A stretch of 64,000 nucleotides of DNA from an uncultured Acetatifactor sp. (GCA_910586215.1 CAJUGH010000011.1:1-64000); one strand, 5' to 3'. Shown: positions 1 to 8,197, counted from the stretch's first letter. Program-made: numbers and translations. Notes: generated by a model not told the origin, from the sequence alone.

Positions 1-41
1 AATTCCAAAACCGACGGTATAGTCCGGATTAAAGAAGGTGT
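1..41 (+). promoter_or_regulatory. FMN riboswitch (RFN element), 3' portion cut by window start
   Basis: The first 41 bases match the conserved 3' end of the FMN aptamer: a CCGACGGT block at 11-18, then AGTCCGGAT at 21-29 and AAAGAAGGTG at 31-40. The 5' half, with most of the conserved helices, lies outside the window. Its place upstream of a RibU-like riboflavin transporter is the classical context. RFN elements lower expression of riboflavin genes when FMN is bound. The motif match is seen directly; function is inferred from the family. Confidence 0.88.
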
Positions 42-131
42 ATTGAGATTGTCAGAATAAATCTGACTATGATTTTTGCACTCTTTTTTGTCAAATTGCT
101 CTGTTGACATTTTCAATACATCTTAAATTTT

Positions 132-164
132 ACACTTGAAAGGCATTCAGATACTTTCAAGTGT
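132..164 (+). terminator. Terminator-like hairpin of the riboswitch leader
   Basis: Perfect 11-bp inverted repeat, arms 132-142 and 154-164, loop of 11, followed by TAATTTTATTT. It lies between the FMN aptamer and the ribU ribosome binding site (AAGGAGG, 176-182), so it could be the transcription-terminating expression platform. A smaller 6-bp hairpin (51-56/62-67) also lies in the leader and could take part in a switch. Confidence 0.6.
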
Positions 165-189
165 TAATTTTATTTAAGGAGGTATTCAA

Positions 190-840
190 ATGAATATCAG
201 TAAAACGAAAAAGTACACAACAATAGGTATGCTATGCGCACTTGCTTATGTCGCAGTGGCTGTGGGGCGCATTCCACTCATACTTTTTTTGAAGTATGAT
301 CCCAAAGATGTAATCATAGTAATTGGTGGATTGATTTTTGGACCGCTTACTTCATTTGCTGTAACAATCATTGTTTCTGTAGTGCAAATGTTCACGATTA
401 GCGGAACGGGAATTTTGGGTTGTGTCATGAATATCATCTCAAGCTGTTCCTTTGCGTGTACTGCCGCATTTATCTATAAAAGGAAACATAAGCTATCGGG
501 CGCCATATTGGGACTTTTTTGTGGTTGGGGTTGTCAGGTTGTAGTCATGATGTTTTGGAACTATTTGATTGCTCCAATCTACATGGGTTACCCAAGAGAA
601 GCTATTGTAGAATTATTGCTTCCAGCATTTTTGCCCTTTAATCTCATTAAGGGAGGATTGAATGCGGCAATAACAATGCTTTTATATAAACCTGTTGTTA
701 CTGTTTTGCGCCGCTCCAATTTAATTGAATCTAAGCAGGATTCCGGTAAAATGCAGTTAAATACCGGCGTGCTATTAGTGGCTCTGCTACTGTTTATAAC
801 GTGTGTGTTATTGATACTTTCTTTTCATGATATAATTTAG
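190..840 (+). CDS. ribU: ECF transporter S component, riboflavin type (RibU-like)
   Basis: 216-residue integral membrane protein with about six hydrophobic segments. The length and the start (a short charged N-terminus followed by a long hydrophobic helix) are typical of ECF substrate-binding S components. These membrane proteins bind a vitamin and work with a shared EcfT/EcfA1/EcfA2 energising module, not encoded here. The FMN riboswitch remnant upstream makes riboflavin the likely substrate. The start has an AAGGAGG site seven bases upstream. The gene stands alone on the plus strand and is clearly AT-richer than the minus-strand operon that follows, which suggests a different history. Substrate is inferred from the riboswitch and family resemblance. 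Confidence 0.85.
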   Translation: MNISKTKKYTTIGMLCALAYVAVAVGRIPLILFLKYDPKDVIIVIGGLIFGPLTSFAVTIIVSVVQMFTISGTGILGCVMNIISSCSFACTAAFIYKRKHKLSGAILGLFCGWGCQVVVMMFWNYLIAPIYMGYPREAIVELLLPAFLPFNLIKGGLNAAITMLLYKPVVTVLRRSNLIESKQDSGKMQLNTGVLLVALLLFITCVLLILSFHDII

Positions 841-868
841 CTGCTTCCCTTGCGGGTTTGTGTGCATC

Positions 869-917
869 CACAGTAACCGCCTCTGTAATTCCCCTTATTG
901 CAGTGGCGGTTACTGTG
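869..917. terminator. Stem-loop between convergent ribU and anmK
   Basis: Perfect 13-bp inverted repeat, arms 869-881 and 905-917, loop of 23. It overlaps the anmK stop codon (910-912) and lies 28 bases after the ribU stop. There is no long T-run on either side, so it may be a transcript-stabilising or weak bidirectional terminator rather than a canonical intrinsic one. Confidence 0.5.
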
Positions 918-2094
918 ATATCTTACCCATAACCACAGGCCCGGACGCCCCTGTTGCAGAGGGCATGTTATTGGGAACTCCCATGACAGCTTCGTTGGCA
1001 AGTATAGCAAAAGCCACCGCCTCTTTGGCATCGCTGTCATAGCCCATATCCTCATTTGTGAGGATATCCATCCCTGGAAGACATTCCCTCAGATGATCCA
1101 GTAGTGTCTGATTATGGCTGCCCCCTCCCCCAACGACCAGGCACTTTGGATATACAGGTGAAAAATGTCTGATGCCATAGGCAATGGTTTCCGCTGTGAA
1201 CCGTGTGGCCGTGGAGAGCACATCCAAAAGGCTGATGTCTTCCATCCGGGCATAGGCAAGGAGTCTGTCCACATACGCAGAACCATAGGCTTCCCGCCCT
1301 GTTGTCTTCGGAGGCTTCCTGTACAAATAGGCATCCTGCATCATGTTATCCAGCAGCCGTGGACTGACCCTTCCTAAAGCTGCCATTTTCCCACCTGCAT
1401 CAAAACGCGCTTCTCCCCCTGTCAACCGGAAAGCCAGGGCATCCATGACCATATTGCCAGGACCTGTGTCAAAAGCCAGAATCTCCTCCGGCCCTGCATT
1501 CCCGGGCAGAATGGTGATATTTCCAATCCCCCCGATATTCTGCAACGCCACAGTCCGGGAGGGATCGTGGTACAGCAGATAGTCCGCATAAGGCACCAGT
1601 GGAGCGCCCAGTCCCCCGGCTGCAAGATCCCGCACCCGGAAATCTCCCACCACAGGACATCCCAGGGTCTGGGCAATGACGGCGTCCTCCCCGATCTGCA
1701 GGGTGCCTCGCAAAGCATGACCCAGATATGCTTCTTCCAGAGGCATATGCCATACTGTCTGCCCATGATTTCCCACAAGGTCAATCTCCTCAGGGGATAC
1801 CCCTGCCTGGCGGCATAATGCAAGGCAGGCATCTGTATATAACTCTCCCAGAAGGAAGTTCAGACAGCAAAGCTCCCGCGCCCCGCCAAAATCTCCTTCT
1901 GCCACCTTGAGAATCTTCTGTCTGACCTGCGCGTCAAATGGCAGATACACAAAAGAGAGCTGGCGGACCTTAAGTGTTTCTTTGCTGCCACTTATGACAG
2001 TCAGCACAGCATCAATGCCATCCGCTGAAGTGCCCGACATCAGCCCGATGACCAGGCGGGAAGGCTTTTGTCTCACCACGGCCAGATCCTTCAT
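910..2094 (-). CDS. anmK: Anhydro-N-acetylmuramic acid kinase
   Basis: 394 residues, normal AnmK length. The ATPase motif GLMSGTSADGID is at residues 17-28 and the second conserved block FDTGPGNMVMDAL is near residue 210. AnmK cleaves the 1,6-anhydro bond of anhMurNAc and phosphorylates it to MurNAc-6-phosphate in the cytoplasm, feeding MurQ. It is the last gene of the salvage operon. Its ATG overlaps the stop of the serine hydrolase gene by four bases, with GGAGG seven bases upstream. Anhydro-muropeptides come from lytic transglycosylases, largely a Gram-negative product, so in a Gram-positive this gene points to scavenging of foreign wall material (inference). Confidence 0.93.
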   Translation of the reverse strand: MKDLAVVRQKPSRLVIGLMSGTSADGIDAVLTVISGSKETLKVRQLSFVYLPFDAQVRQKILKVAEGDFGGARELCCLNFLLGELYTDACLALCRQAGVSPEEIDLVGNHGQTVWHMPLEEAYLGHALRGTLQIGEDAVIAQTLGCPVVGDFRVRDLAAGGLGAPLVPYADYLLYHDPSRTVALQNIGGIGNITILPGNAGPEEILAFDTGPGNMVMDALAFRLTGGEARFDAGGKMAALGRVSPRLLDNMMQDAYLYRKPPKTTGREAYGSAYVDRLLAYARMEDISLLDVLSTATRFTAETIAYGIRHFSPVYPKCLVVGGGGSHNQTLLDHLRECLPGMDILTNEDMGYDSDAKEAVAFAILANEAVMGVPNNMPSATGASGPVVMGKISQ

Positions 2095-3257
2095 TCCCCT
2101 GCCTCCTGTTCCCCCAGAATCTCCCTGTAAATGGTATTCCGCAGTCTGTCATGATACACTTTGTTTCCGGGAGAATGCATATGCTGGATATATAGTACCG
2201 CAATCTGTGCTTTGGGATCTACAGACACATAGGATCCAGCCGCCCCATTCCATCCAAAGGTTCCGGGGCTGGCCAGGGATCCGGCCTTTTGGGCATCCTG
2301 GAGCACATACACGCCCAGACCGTAGTGGTATCCTGGAAGCCACGCTGCCTGGAACGTTTCCTGCCACTCTTCGTCATACACCGGCGTGGCCATCCGCTTT
2401 AATGTCTCTTCTTCCAGGATCCTTTTTCCCTCTGGTGTCTTCCCGCCCCTGGAGAGCATGCCCACAAACCTGGCATAGTCATCCAGGGTGGAGATGATAC
2501 CTGCGCCTCCGCTTTCATAGGCGTCTCCTGGCACAAAAGGATTTCCCGGCGCACAGGGCAGAATCTCTTTTCCTTCCCCCTCACACATATACCGGACTGC
2601 CTTTCTCTCTCTCCATTCCCCAGGCAGATGGAAAAAGGTTTCCTTCATTCCCAGGGGATCAAAAATCTCTTTTTTCAAAAACTGATAAAAACCCATCCCG
2701 GACCACACTTCAATCAATGCCCCCAGCACGTCATGACAGAGACTGTACTGAAAGCGTTCTCCCGGATCAAAGTCCAGGGGTCTTCCGGCCAGGAAACGGA
2801 TGGTTTCCAGGGTGGGACAGGCGCCTCCCGTGGCATCCTTAGCCGCCTGGACCGCCCCATCCCCCATGTCATAATTCAGCCCTGCGGACATGGTAAGCAA
2901 ATGGCACACCAGCATAGGTGTCCTGGCTGGACGCAGCGTGCTCCTGCCGTTTTCCAGTCTTTCCCGCACATACATTTCTCCATATTCGGGAAGATATTTT
3001 TCCACCGGATCCTCCAGCCGGAAAGCCCCTCGTTCCCAGAGCATCATGGAAGCAGTGCAGGTAAGCAGTTTGGTACAGGAAAACAAATCAAAGAATTCCT
3101 CTCCGGAAAGGGGAATCCCCTTCTCCCTGTCCCGGAAACCGGCAATATGGCGGAACACCTGCTCCTGTCTGTAAAACACCACACATTCCCGCCCCGGACC
3201 TGCATCATAAGCCTCTCCATCCTCCAACAGTTCCCTTGTCCTCCTAAAATCCGTCAT
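2091..3257 (-). CDS. Serine hydrolase, class C beta-lactamase/DD-peptidase-like fold
   Basis: 388 residues from the ATG at 3257. An in-frame GTG at 3272 overlapping the amidase stop is the alternative start, but AAGGG is better placed for the ATG. The catalytic S-x-x-K is in FSCTKLLT (Ser about 60, Lys about 63) and the general-base Tyr block is the YSL motif of FQYSLCHDVLG. This is the beta-lactamase-related family, which includes DD-peptidases, esterases and D-amino-acid amidases. No signal peptide is visible. Its place between the amidase and anmK suggests action on stem peptides released from muropeptides, though esterase activity is equally possible. The family is clear, the substrate is not. 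Confidence 0.8.
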   Translation of the reverse strand: MTDFRRTRELLEDGEAYDAGPGRECVVFYRQEQVFRHIAGFRDREKGIPLSGEEFFDLFSCTKLLTCTASMMLWERGAFRLEDPVEKYLPEYGEMYVRERLENGRSTLRPARTPMLVCHLLTMSAGLNYDMGDGAVQAAKDATGGACPTLETIRFLAGRPLDFDPGERFQYSLCHDVLGALIEVWSGMGFYQFLKKEIFDPLGMKETFFHLPGEWRERKAVRYMCEGEGKEILPCAPGNPFVPGDAYESGGAGIISTLDDYARFVGMLSRGGKTPEGKRILEEETLKRMATPVYDEEWQETFQAAWLPGYHYGLGVYVLQDAQKAGSLASPGTFGWNGAAGSYVSVDPKAQIAVLYIQHMHSPGNKVYHDRLRNTIYREILGEQEAGE

Positions 3258-3268
3258 ACCTCTTCCCT

Positions 3269-3832
3269 TCACACTTCCTGTTTTAGTCTTTCCTTAAACG
3301 CTTCCCACTTGCTTTCATCCCCTGTCTCCGCATTCCATCCAATGATGCCGGGGCAAAGTTTCCCATTTACATCATAATGACGGATCACATGACTGCTATC
3401 CACATGATACGTCTTCATCAGATATTGGATCAGCTTTGCCGCCCGGTCCAGCACGGCATCTGTATAGCTCCAGGCGGGATCATTGGCCTGCGTCATCTGG
3501 CCTGTATGATTTGTGGAACATATCTCCACACTGATGGAATTGGCATTTCCGGCGGTTCCGAACAGGGATCCTCCGCTGGTCTCCTGGCGTGGCCCCCCCA
3601 CAGACCAGCAATAGCGGTTAGCCGGATCCGGATTATACTGGATGGTAGTCTCGTCATCTACGATAAAATCTGCCGATGCCTGTCTTGGCCCGTGGTCAAA
3701 CCAGTCTGCAACCTTCTGTGCGGCCCCGGCACCGGAGCAGAGACCTGCCGTATAATGCACAACAATATACCGGATCTCTCTCCCCACTGCTTCTGTTGTA
3801 TTTACGGTACTTACCTTCCGAATGATATCCAT
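3269..3832 (-). CDS. N-acetylmuramoyl-L-alanine amidase, amidase_2/PGRP family
   Basis: 187 residues from the ATG at 3832, which has GGAGG six bases upstream. The longer reading frame runs back into the kinase gene and has no site. The zinc ligands are visible in the T7-lysozyme pattern: His26 (VVHYTAG), His152 (VIRHYD) and Cys160 (KLCPG). The enzyme cuts the amide bond between MurNAc and L-Ala. No signal peptide is seen, so it should process imported muropeptides in the cytoplasm as AmpD does in Gram-negatives. The kinase gene ends 22 bases upstream. Family confident; intracellular recycling is inferred from the missing signal and the operon. Confidence 0.9.
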   Translation of the reverse strand: MDIIRKVSTVNTTEAVGREIRYIVVHYTAGLCSGAGAAQKVADWFDHGPRQASADFIVDDETTIQYNPDPANRYCWSVGGPRQETSGGSLFGTAGNANSISVEICSTNHTGQMTQANDPAWSYTDAVLDRAAKLIQYLMKTYHVDSSHVIRHYDVNGKLCPGIIGWNAETGDESKWEAFKERLKQEV

Positions 3833-3854
3833 ATTCCCTCCTCTTTCCATCGGT

Positions 3855-4763
3855 TCAAGAACCTGTCTGTCCTGCTTCCCTGACCGCCAGCATGGCGGCC
3901 CCGGCAGCGCCATCAGCCAGGGGCATCTTAAGTTCCACCCCCGGGGCCTGCCGGGCAAGCAACGCAAGAACCTGCTGTCTCAGCAGCGTATCTGCCGCCA
4001 GCAGGCCGCCCATCAGGGAAAGGGACATGTGCTGCAGGGAAAGCTTTCTTTGCACTGTCAGCACCAGTTCCAGAAGTCCTGCCGCTCCTTTATCTATGAC
4101 AGCCATGGCGGCAGCATCCCCCATCCGGCCTGCCCGCTCTACCAGGGGTGCCAGGGAAGCCACGTGGCTCTTGTCAGGGACAGCGTACACCAGCCGGACC
4201 AGTTCTTCTATCCCCGATGCCTTCCACTCCTCCAGGATCATTCCAGTCAGAACCGTGTGGTCCCTTCTGCCGTCATGGGCACGCACTACTGCACACAGCG
4301 CATCCCTGCCCAGGGCATAGCCGCTTCCCTCATCGTCAATCAAGTGTCCGAAGCCTCCGGCCCGGCAGCTTCTCCCCTCCTGGTCCCTGCCCATGCAGAT
4401 GCTTCCCGTACCTGCAATCAGGATCGCACCGCTCTCTCCCCCGCATGCGCCGTAGAGGGCAATCTCCTGGTCTCCCATAAGCAGCAGCTTGCAGTCCCCG
4501 CCTAAGAGGCCTGCGGCCCTCTCCATCACACGCCTTGTCTCCGGGTTGGTGATACCTGCCGCACCGATGCAGACTGCACGGCACTCTCCCCGTCCTGCAA
4601 TGTATGCAAAGATTTCCTCCAGCCTCTCCAGGGCCTGCCTGCTGCCAATGCTGTTCACATTAAAAGGTCCAAAGTGTTTTCTCTCCAGGAAGGCACCATC
4701 TGTTTTCCTAAGTTCCAGGGTGGTGCCGGTCCCACCCCCATCCATGCCTGCGACAATCCTCAT
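3855..4763 (-). CDS. BadF/BadG-family amino-sugar kinase (GlcNAc/MurNAc kinase, MurK-like)
   Basis: 302 residues from the ATG at 4763, chosen because GGAGGA lies seven bases upstream. The phosphate-1 motif DGGGTGTT is near residue 8, and a second glycine-rich motif, IAGTGS, follows near the middle, typical of the ASKHA kinase fold. The BadF/BadG/BcrA family includes N-acetylglucosamine kinases and Clostridium MurK, which phosphorylates both GlcNAc and MurNAc. In this operon it would convert free MurNAc from NamZ and GlcNAc from NagZ to 6-phosphates for MurQ and NagA. The exact substrate cannot be read from sequence. Confidence 0.85.
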   Translation of the reverse strand: MRIVAGMDGGGTGTTLELRKTDGAFLERKHFGPFNVNSIGSRQALERLEEIFAYIAGRGECRAVCIGAAGITNPETRRVMERAAGLLGGDCKLLLMGDQEIALYGACGGESGAILIAGTGSICMGRDQEGRSCRAGGFGHLIDDEGSGYALGRDALCAVVRAHDGRRDHTVLTGMILEEWKASGIEELVRLVYAVPDKSHVASLAPLVERAGRMGDAAAMAVIDKGAAGLLELVLTVQRKLSLQHMSLSLMGGLLAADTLLRQQVLALLARQAPGVELKMPLADGAAGAAMLAVREAGQTGS

Positions 4764-4837
4764 AGCCCATCCTCCTCCCCCGCAAAGCAGGGACTGTCCA
4801 GAACCCCTTGTATCTGTCATTCCATCTGATATGAGAT

Positions 4838-4875
4838 GTGGCAACAGTTCCGTGTCCTTTCTGAACTGTTACCAC
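4838..4875 (-). other. Intercistronic stem-loop between namZ-like gene and kinase gene
   Basis: Inverted repeat with 13-base arms at 4838-4850 and 4863-4875 (12 of 13 pair), loop 12. It lies seven bases after the stop of the DUF1343 gene. The arm core (AACAGTTC/GAACTGTT) is the same as in the stem-loop at 9909-9946. No T-run follows, so RNA processing or stability is more likely than termination. Confidence 0.6.
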
Positions 4876-4881
4876 TTCTCC

Positions 4882-6021
4882 CTATGTGTACAGATGGAAC
4901 CTGGCCTTGCGCTCCAGGAATGCCGCGCACTCCTTCTGGTAGGTCCCAAGGATCTCTTCTCTGTCCCAATTCCCCAGAAGCCCTTCCCCGCCGCTAAGCA
5001 GGGCCAGTCCTGGTTTTCCTCCCTCCCTGTGGGGAGGACGGAGTGCATAGTGATCCGGATATAAGTTCCGCACCAGATCCAGCAACACCACCCCTATGGT
5101 AACCGGACGGATCGCATCCACATCTGTCACATGAAGCCGCAGTCCCTGGCAGGCGATCCCCTCATATTTAGAGCAGGTCGGGGTAAAATGTACAGGCTCT
5201 GCCTTTACACCTGGCAGGTGACACTTTTCAAATGCATGGCATAGCTGCTCACCGTCCACATAGTCTGCCCCTATGATGCGAAATGGCGCTTCCGTCCCCC
5301 TGCCCTCAGATAGATTGACTCCCTCAAACAGGCAGGTACCCGGATACAGCAATGCAGACTCAAAACTGGTCAGGGCCACACTGGGGGCATGCCATTCCCA
5401 TCCCCAGTCCGGGAACAGACTGTCACGCCGCCATCCCTGGCAGGCTGCAACCTTCAGGTCACAGCCGATCTTCTGCTCCTCGTTCATCATCAGTGCCAGT
5501 TCCCCGGCGGTAAGTCCATACCGGATGGGCAGTGGATAACATCCAACGAAGCTTTCATACCCTTCCTTTAGCAGACCGCCTTCCACGATCCTTCCCCCCA
5601 GGGGATTGGGCCGGTCCAGCACCAGCACCTGTTTCCCTGCTCTGGCGCAGTCTTCCAGGGCATTGTGCAGGGTGGAGATATAGGTATAAAAACGTGCTCC
5701 CACATCCTGTATGTCGTATACCAGCACATCGAAAGCCGCCAGCATTTCTTCTGTAAAGTGGCGATGCTCCCCATAGAGGCTGTACACCGGAAGTCCTGTT
5801 TCCGGATCCACCCCGTCTTCCAGGTGTTGTCCGGCATCTCCCTTTCCACTGACACCATGCTCCGGCCCAAACAGCGCCGTCAGCTCACAGCTTTTCATCA
5901 GCAGGTGAATCGTAGAAGTTCCCTTGGAATCCTGCCCCGACTGATTGGTCAGAAGCCCCACCCTTTTCCCTTTCAGTTTTTTTTCATATTCTGCAATACG
6001 GTCTGCCCCGCATCGTACCAT
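4882..6021 (-). CDS. namZ: DUF1343 exo-beta-N-acetylmuramidase (NamZ-like, GH171), copy 1
   Basis: 379 residues, full family length. Conserved blocks run in order: LLTNQSG, FGPEHG (the Glu proposed to be catalytic in NamZ), YDIQDVGARFYTY and VLDRPNPLGG. NamZ removes MurNAc from the non-reducing end of peptidoglycan fragments. The Bacillus NamZ is secreted; this protein has no signal peptide and starts with a polar segment, so it should act on imported fragments. The start has AGGAGGG about eight bases upstream. It follows a second family member with a 43-base gap. The two copies are clearly diverged, which suggests different substrates, for example disaccharide versus MurNAc-peptide. Confidence 0.88.
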   Translation of the reverse strand: MVRCGADRIAEYEKKLKGKRVGLLTNQSGQDSKGTSTIHLLMKSCELTALFGPEHGVSGKGDAGQHLEDGVDPETGLPVYSLYGEHRHFTEEMLAAFDVLVYDIQDVGARFYTYISTLHNALEDCARAGKQVLVLDRPNPLGGRIVEGGLLKEGYESFVGCYPLPIRYGLTAGELALMMNEEQKIGCDLKVAACQGWRRDSLFPDWGWEWHAPSVALTSFESALLYPGTCLFEGVNLSEGRGTEAPFRIIGADYVDGEQLCHAFEKCHLPGVKAEPVHFTPTCSKYEGIACQGLRLHVTDVDAIRPVTIGVVLLDLVRNLYPDHYALRPPHREGGKPGLALLSGGEGLLGNWDREEILGTYQKECAAFLERKARFHLYT

Positions 6022-6064
6022 GGTCCGTCCCTCCTATATCCTTACATGTCACTCTGCCTTTTTG

Positions 6065-7252
6065 TCAAAATCCTTTTTCTGCTCCATAGAGCCGGATATC
6101 CTCTGTCTTCTCCCGGAAGGCTTCCGCCTCCTCCTTCCATTCCTCCAATAGCTCCCTCAGGCTGCTTTTCCCCTCTACGTACCGGGCTGCCCTGGAGTCC
6201 CCGGCCAGGTAATCCAGCTTCTTCCCCCCCTTTTCGTGTTCCGGGAGGTTAAAATCCTCCGGATACAGCCTGGCTGCCGTGCGCATGAGAACCAGCGCTA
6301 TGGGAATAAAGTCCAGATCCTTTTTCAAGGGGGCAAATTCCACACCGTAACAGACTTTTCCCACATATTTTCTGTCCAGGGGGACAAAAGCCCTCTGGCG
6401 CAGCATGACCTCTTCTTTCCACAGTTCTTTTTCCAATTCTTTTTCCAGTTCTCTTTCCAGCTCTTTGCAGAACTCCCCCATGCGCACAAAAGGGGCACCG
6501 TACATCTGAAAAGGCCTGGAAGAACCTCTTCCCTCGCTAAGTGAAGTGGCCCCCACAAAACAGCCGCCTGCATAACACACCGTGGCAGCATAGTCTGCCA
6601 GTGCAGGACTAGGAATGTTCCAGAGGCAGCCTGTATCCGGAAAATACGTATCCCTGGTATAGTTTCCAAGAGGTACCACCTGATAGTCCAGGTCTATCTT
6701 CTTCCACCTCAGATAATAATAACCCATTTCCCCAGGGGTCAAACCATACCGCACCGGCAGTCCGTAGTCTCCGATAAAGGAGGCATACCGGGAGTTCATG
6801 ACACCGCCTGAAACAATCCTTCCTCCCAGAGGGTTGGGGCGGTCCAGTACCACAAAGGGAAGCCCACAGGAAGCAGCCGTCTCCATGCAGTAGGTCATGG
6901 TATAGATATAGGTATAATACCTAAGTCCCACATCCATGATATCATAGACCAGAACATCTATTCCTTCAAAATCCTCCTTGTCCGGATGAAGTCTGTCCCC
7001 ATACAGGGAAATGACGGGAATATGATATTCCTCATGCTCTGTGTCTGAGACCTCTTCCCCCGCCAGAGCCCCAAATAATCCATGTTCCGGGGTGAATAGT
7101 TTTACAAGGTGAAGCCCTTCCCCTAAAAACAGCTCCACATTGGATCTCCAGCAGGCATCCACACCGGAATAATTCGTGATCAGACCAATCCTTTTCCCCC
7201 GCAGAAGACGTGTCCATTCCTCCCTGCGGTCAAGTCCCACAAATGTCTTCAT
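6065..7252 (-). CDS. DUF1343 exo-beta-N-acetylmuramidase (NamZ-like, GH171), copy 2
   Basis: 395 residues. It has the same ordered blocks as copy 1 (LITNYSG, FTPEHGLFG, YDIMDVGLRYYTY, VLDRPNPLGG) but differs elsewhere and carries a lysine/glutamate-rich insert near residues 275-295, built of ELEKELEKE-like repeats, probably a surface helix. No signal peptide is visible. It begins seven bases after the acyltransferase-like gene. Tandem paralogues suggest a split of work on different muropeptides. Either copy could have drifted to another glycosidic bond; the PEHG motif is intact in both. Confidence 0.87.
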   Translation of the reverse strand: MKTFVGLDRREEWTRLLRGKRIGLITNYSGVDACWRSNVELFLGEGLHLVKLFTPEHGLFGALAGEEVSDTEHEEYHIPVISLYGDRLHPDKEDFEGIDVLVYDIMDVGLRYYTYIYTMTYCMETAASCGLPFVVLDRPNPLGGRIVSGGVMNSRYASFIGDYGLPVRYGLTPGEMGYYYLRWKKIDLDYQVVPLGNYTRDTYFPDTGCLWNIPSPALADYAATVCYAGGCFVGATSLSEGRGSSRPFQMYGAPFVRMGEFCKELERELEKELEKELWKEEVMLRQRAFVPLDRKYVGKVCYGVEFAPLKKDLDFIPIALVLMRTAARLYPEDFNLPEHEKGGKKLDYLAGDSRAARYVEGKSSLRELLEEWKEEAEAFREKTEDIRLYGAEKGF

Positions 7253-7259
7253 ACCATCC

Positions 7260-8105
7260 CTATCCTCTTTCCCTATTCGGCTTTAACTGCCCGAAAGCCT
7301 CTCCAATCCTGCCTCCGGAAGCCAGATATGCCTTCACTGCCCTCTGGAGGCTTGTTTTCTCCGGAAGTTCCTCCCATTCCTTTTTCCCCGCAAACAGCCA
7401 GCGGTAAAAGCTCTCTCTTTCCGGGAATACGGTCTTAATCTCATACCCCTGGGCAAAACGCCGGATACCCGAATCCGGCGGCAGAAGTCCTTCCAGGGCG
7501 GGACTGAGCAGCCAGGTACAGCACCGGATACTCCCGGGCTTTCCGTAAGGACACAGCGCTTCCTCGTGCCTCTCCCAGAAATCTTCTGCCTCTTCATAAG
7601 CTTTCTCCAGTTCAGAGCAGGTCAGCGTGGCATCTGAGGGAATATGTACACTGAGGGAAGGTTCCCCCCGGTCCTTCACATACTCAAATTCCAGGGTACC
7701 CAGACGGAACAACAGGCCCGAAGTCTGACGCCAGGTCCAGAAGGCCCTGTCGAAGATCCATTCCCCTGTCATCTGCTTCGTCTCCCTTAAGAACCGCGGG
7801 AAACACTTCATGGTGGCCAGGAAGACGCTGTCCGGAATTCCCCAGTCCCTATATTTTTCCCGGGTATCACAGGCGGCAGCAAGCATCCCTGCCATCTGTC
7901 CCATACCGGGAGTCTCCCCCCCGAGCGTGGCCAGCTGCGCCAGCCTGACCTGGGCATCCTGGGCGCTATCATACTCCGTCAAGTCCCTTATCACTGGTTC
8001 CAGCTTCTCCCAGGGCATCCCTTCCATGACACTCCCCAGATGCTGTTGTACCTCTTTTGGGAGTTCCAGCTCCCTGGCCAGTTCCATGACCTGTATCTGT
8101 TCCAT
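7260..8105 (-). CDS. Acyltransferase domain-containing protein (NAT_N/GNAT_C-like)
   Basis: 281 residues, soluble, no signal peptide. It resembles the two-part acyltransferase proteins annotated in Clostridia with an N-terminal helical NAT_N-type domain (about 1-120) and a GNAT-like C-terminal domain (about 125-270). Visible family-like features are the aromatic stretch FDRAFWTWRQ near residue 120, followed by LFRLGTLEFEY, and IHIPSDATLT-type sequence near residue 155. The role is unknown. Placed between the binding protein and the muramidases, it might acylate or bind an amino-sugar or muropeptide. Assignment rests on recalled family resemblance only. Confidence 0.5.
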   Translation of the reverse strand: MEQIQVMELARELELPKEVQQHLGSVMEGMPWEKLEPVIRDLTEYDSAQDAQVRLAQLATLGGETPGMGQMAGMLAAACDTREKYRDWGIPDSVFLATMKCFPRFLRETKQMTGEWIFDRAFWTWRQTSGLLFRLGTLEFEYVKDRGEPSLSVHIPSDATLTCSELEKAYEEAEDFWERHEEALCPYGKPGSIRCCTWLLSPALEGLLPPDSGIRRFAQGYEIKTVFPERESFYRWLFAGKKEWEELPEKTSLQRAVKAYLASGGRIGEAFGQLKPNRERG

Positions 8106-8147
8106 ATATCCCTATACCCCCTGCCCGTTTCATCTTATGATCCAAGA

Positions 8148-8176
8148 CAGGGAGACCGCAATCACCGGCCTCCCTG
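8148..8176 (-). other. Intercistronic hairpin after the salvage-operon binding protein
   Basis: 7-bp perfect arms (8148-8154 and 8170-8176) extended by two more GC pairs across a bulge, 21 bases after the lipoprotein stop. No T-tract follows. Such structures often protect the upstream mRNA, giving more binding protein than the downstream enzymes. Confidence 0.45.
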
Positions 8177-8197
8177 CATTGGCTGCATATGAGTTTC

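Noticed and set aside
841..920. A further copy of the MITE-like repeat
   Set aside because: Only short matches (GGTTTGT, GGTTACTG) are shared; no ordered blocks or flanking duplication.
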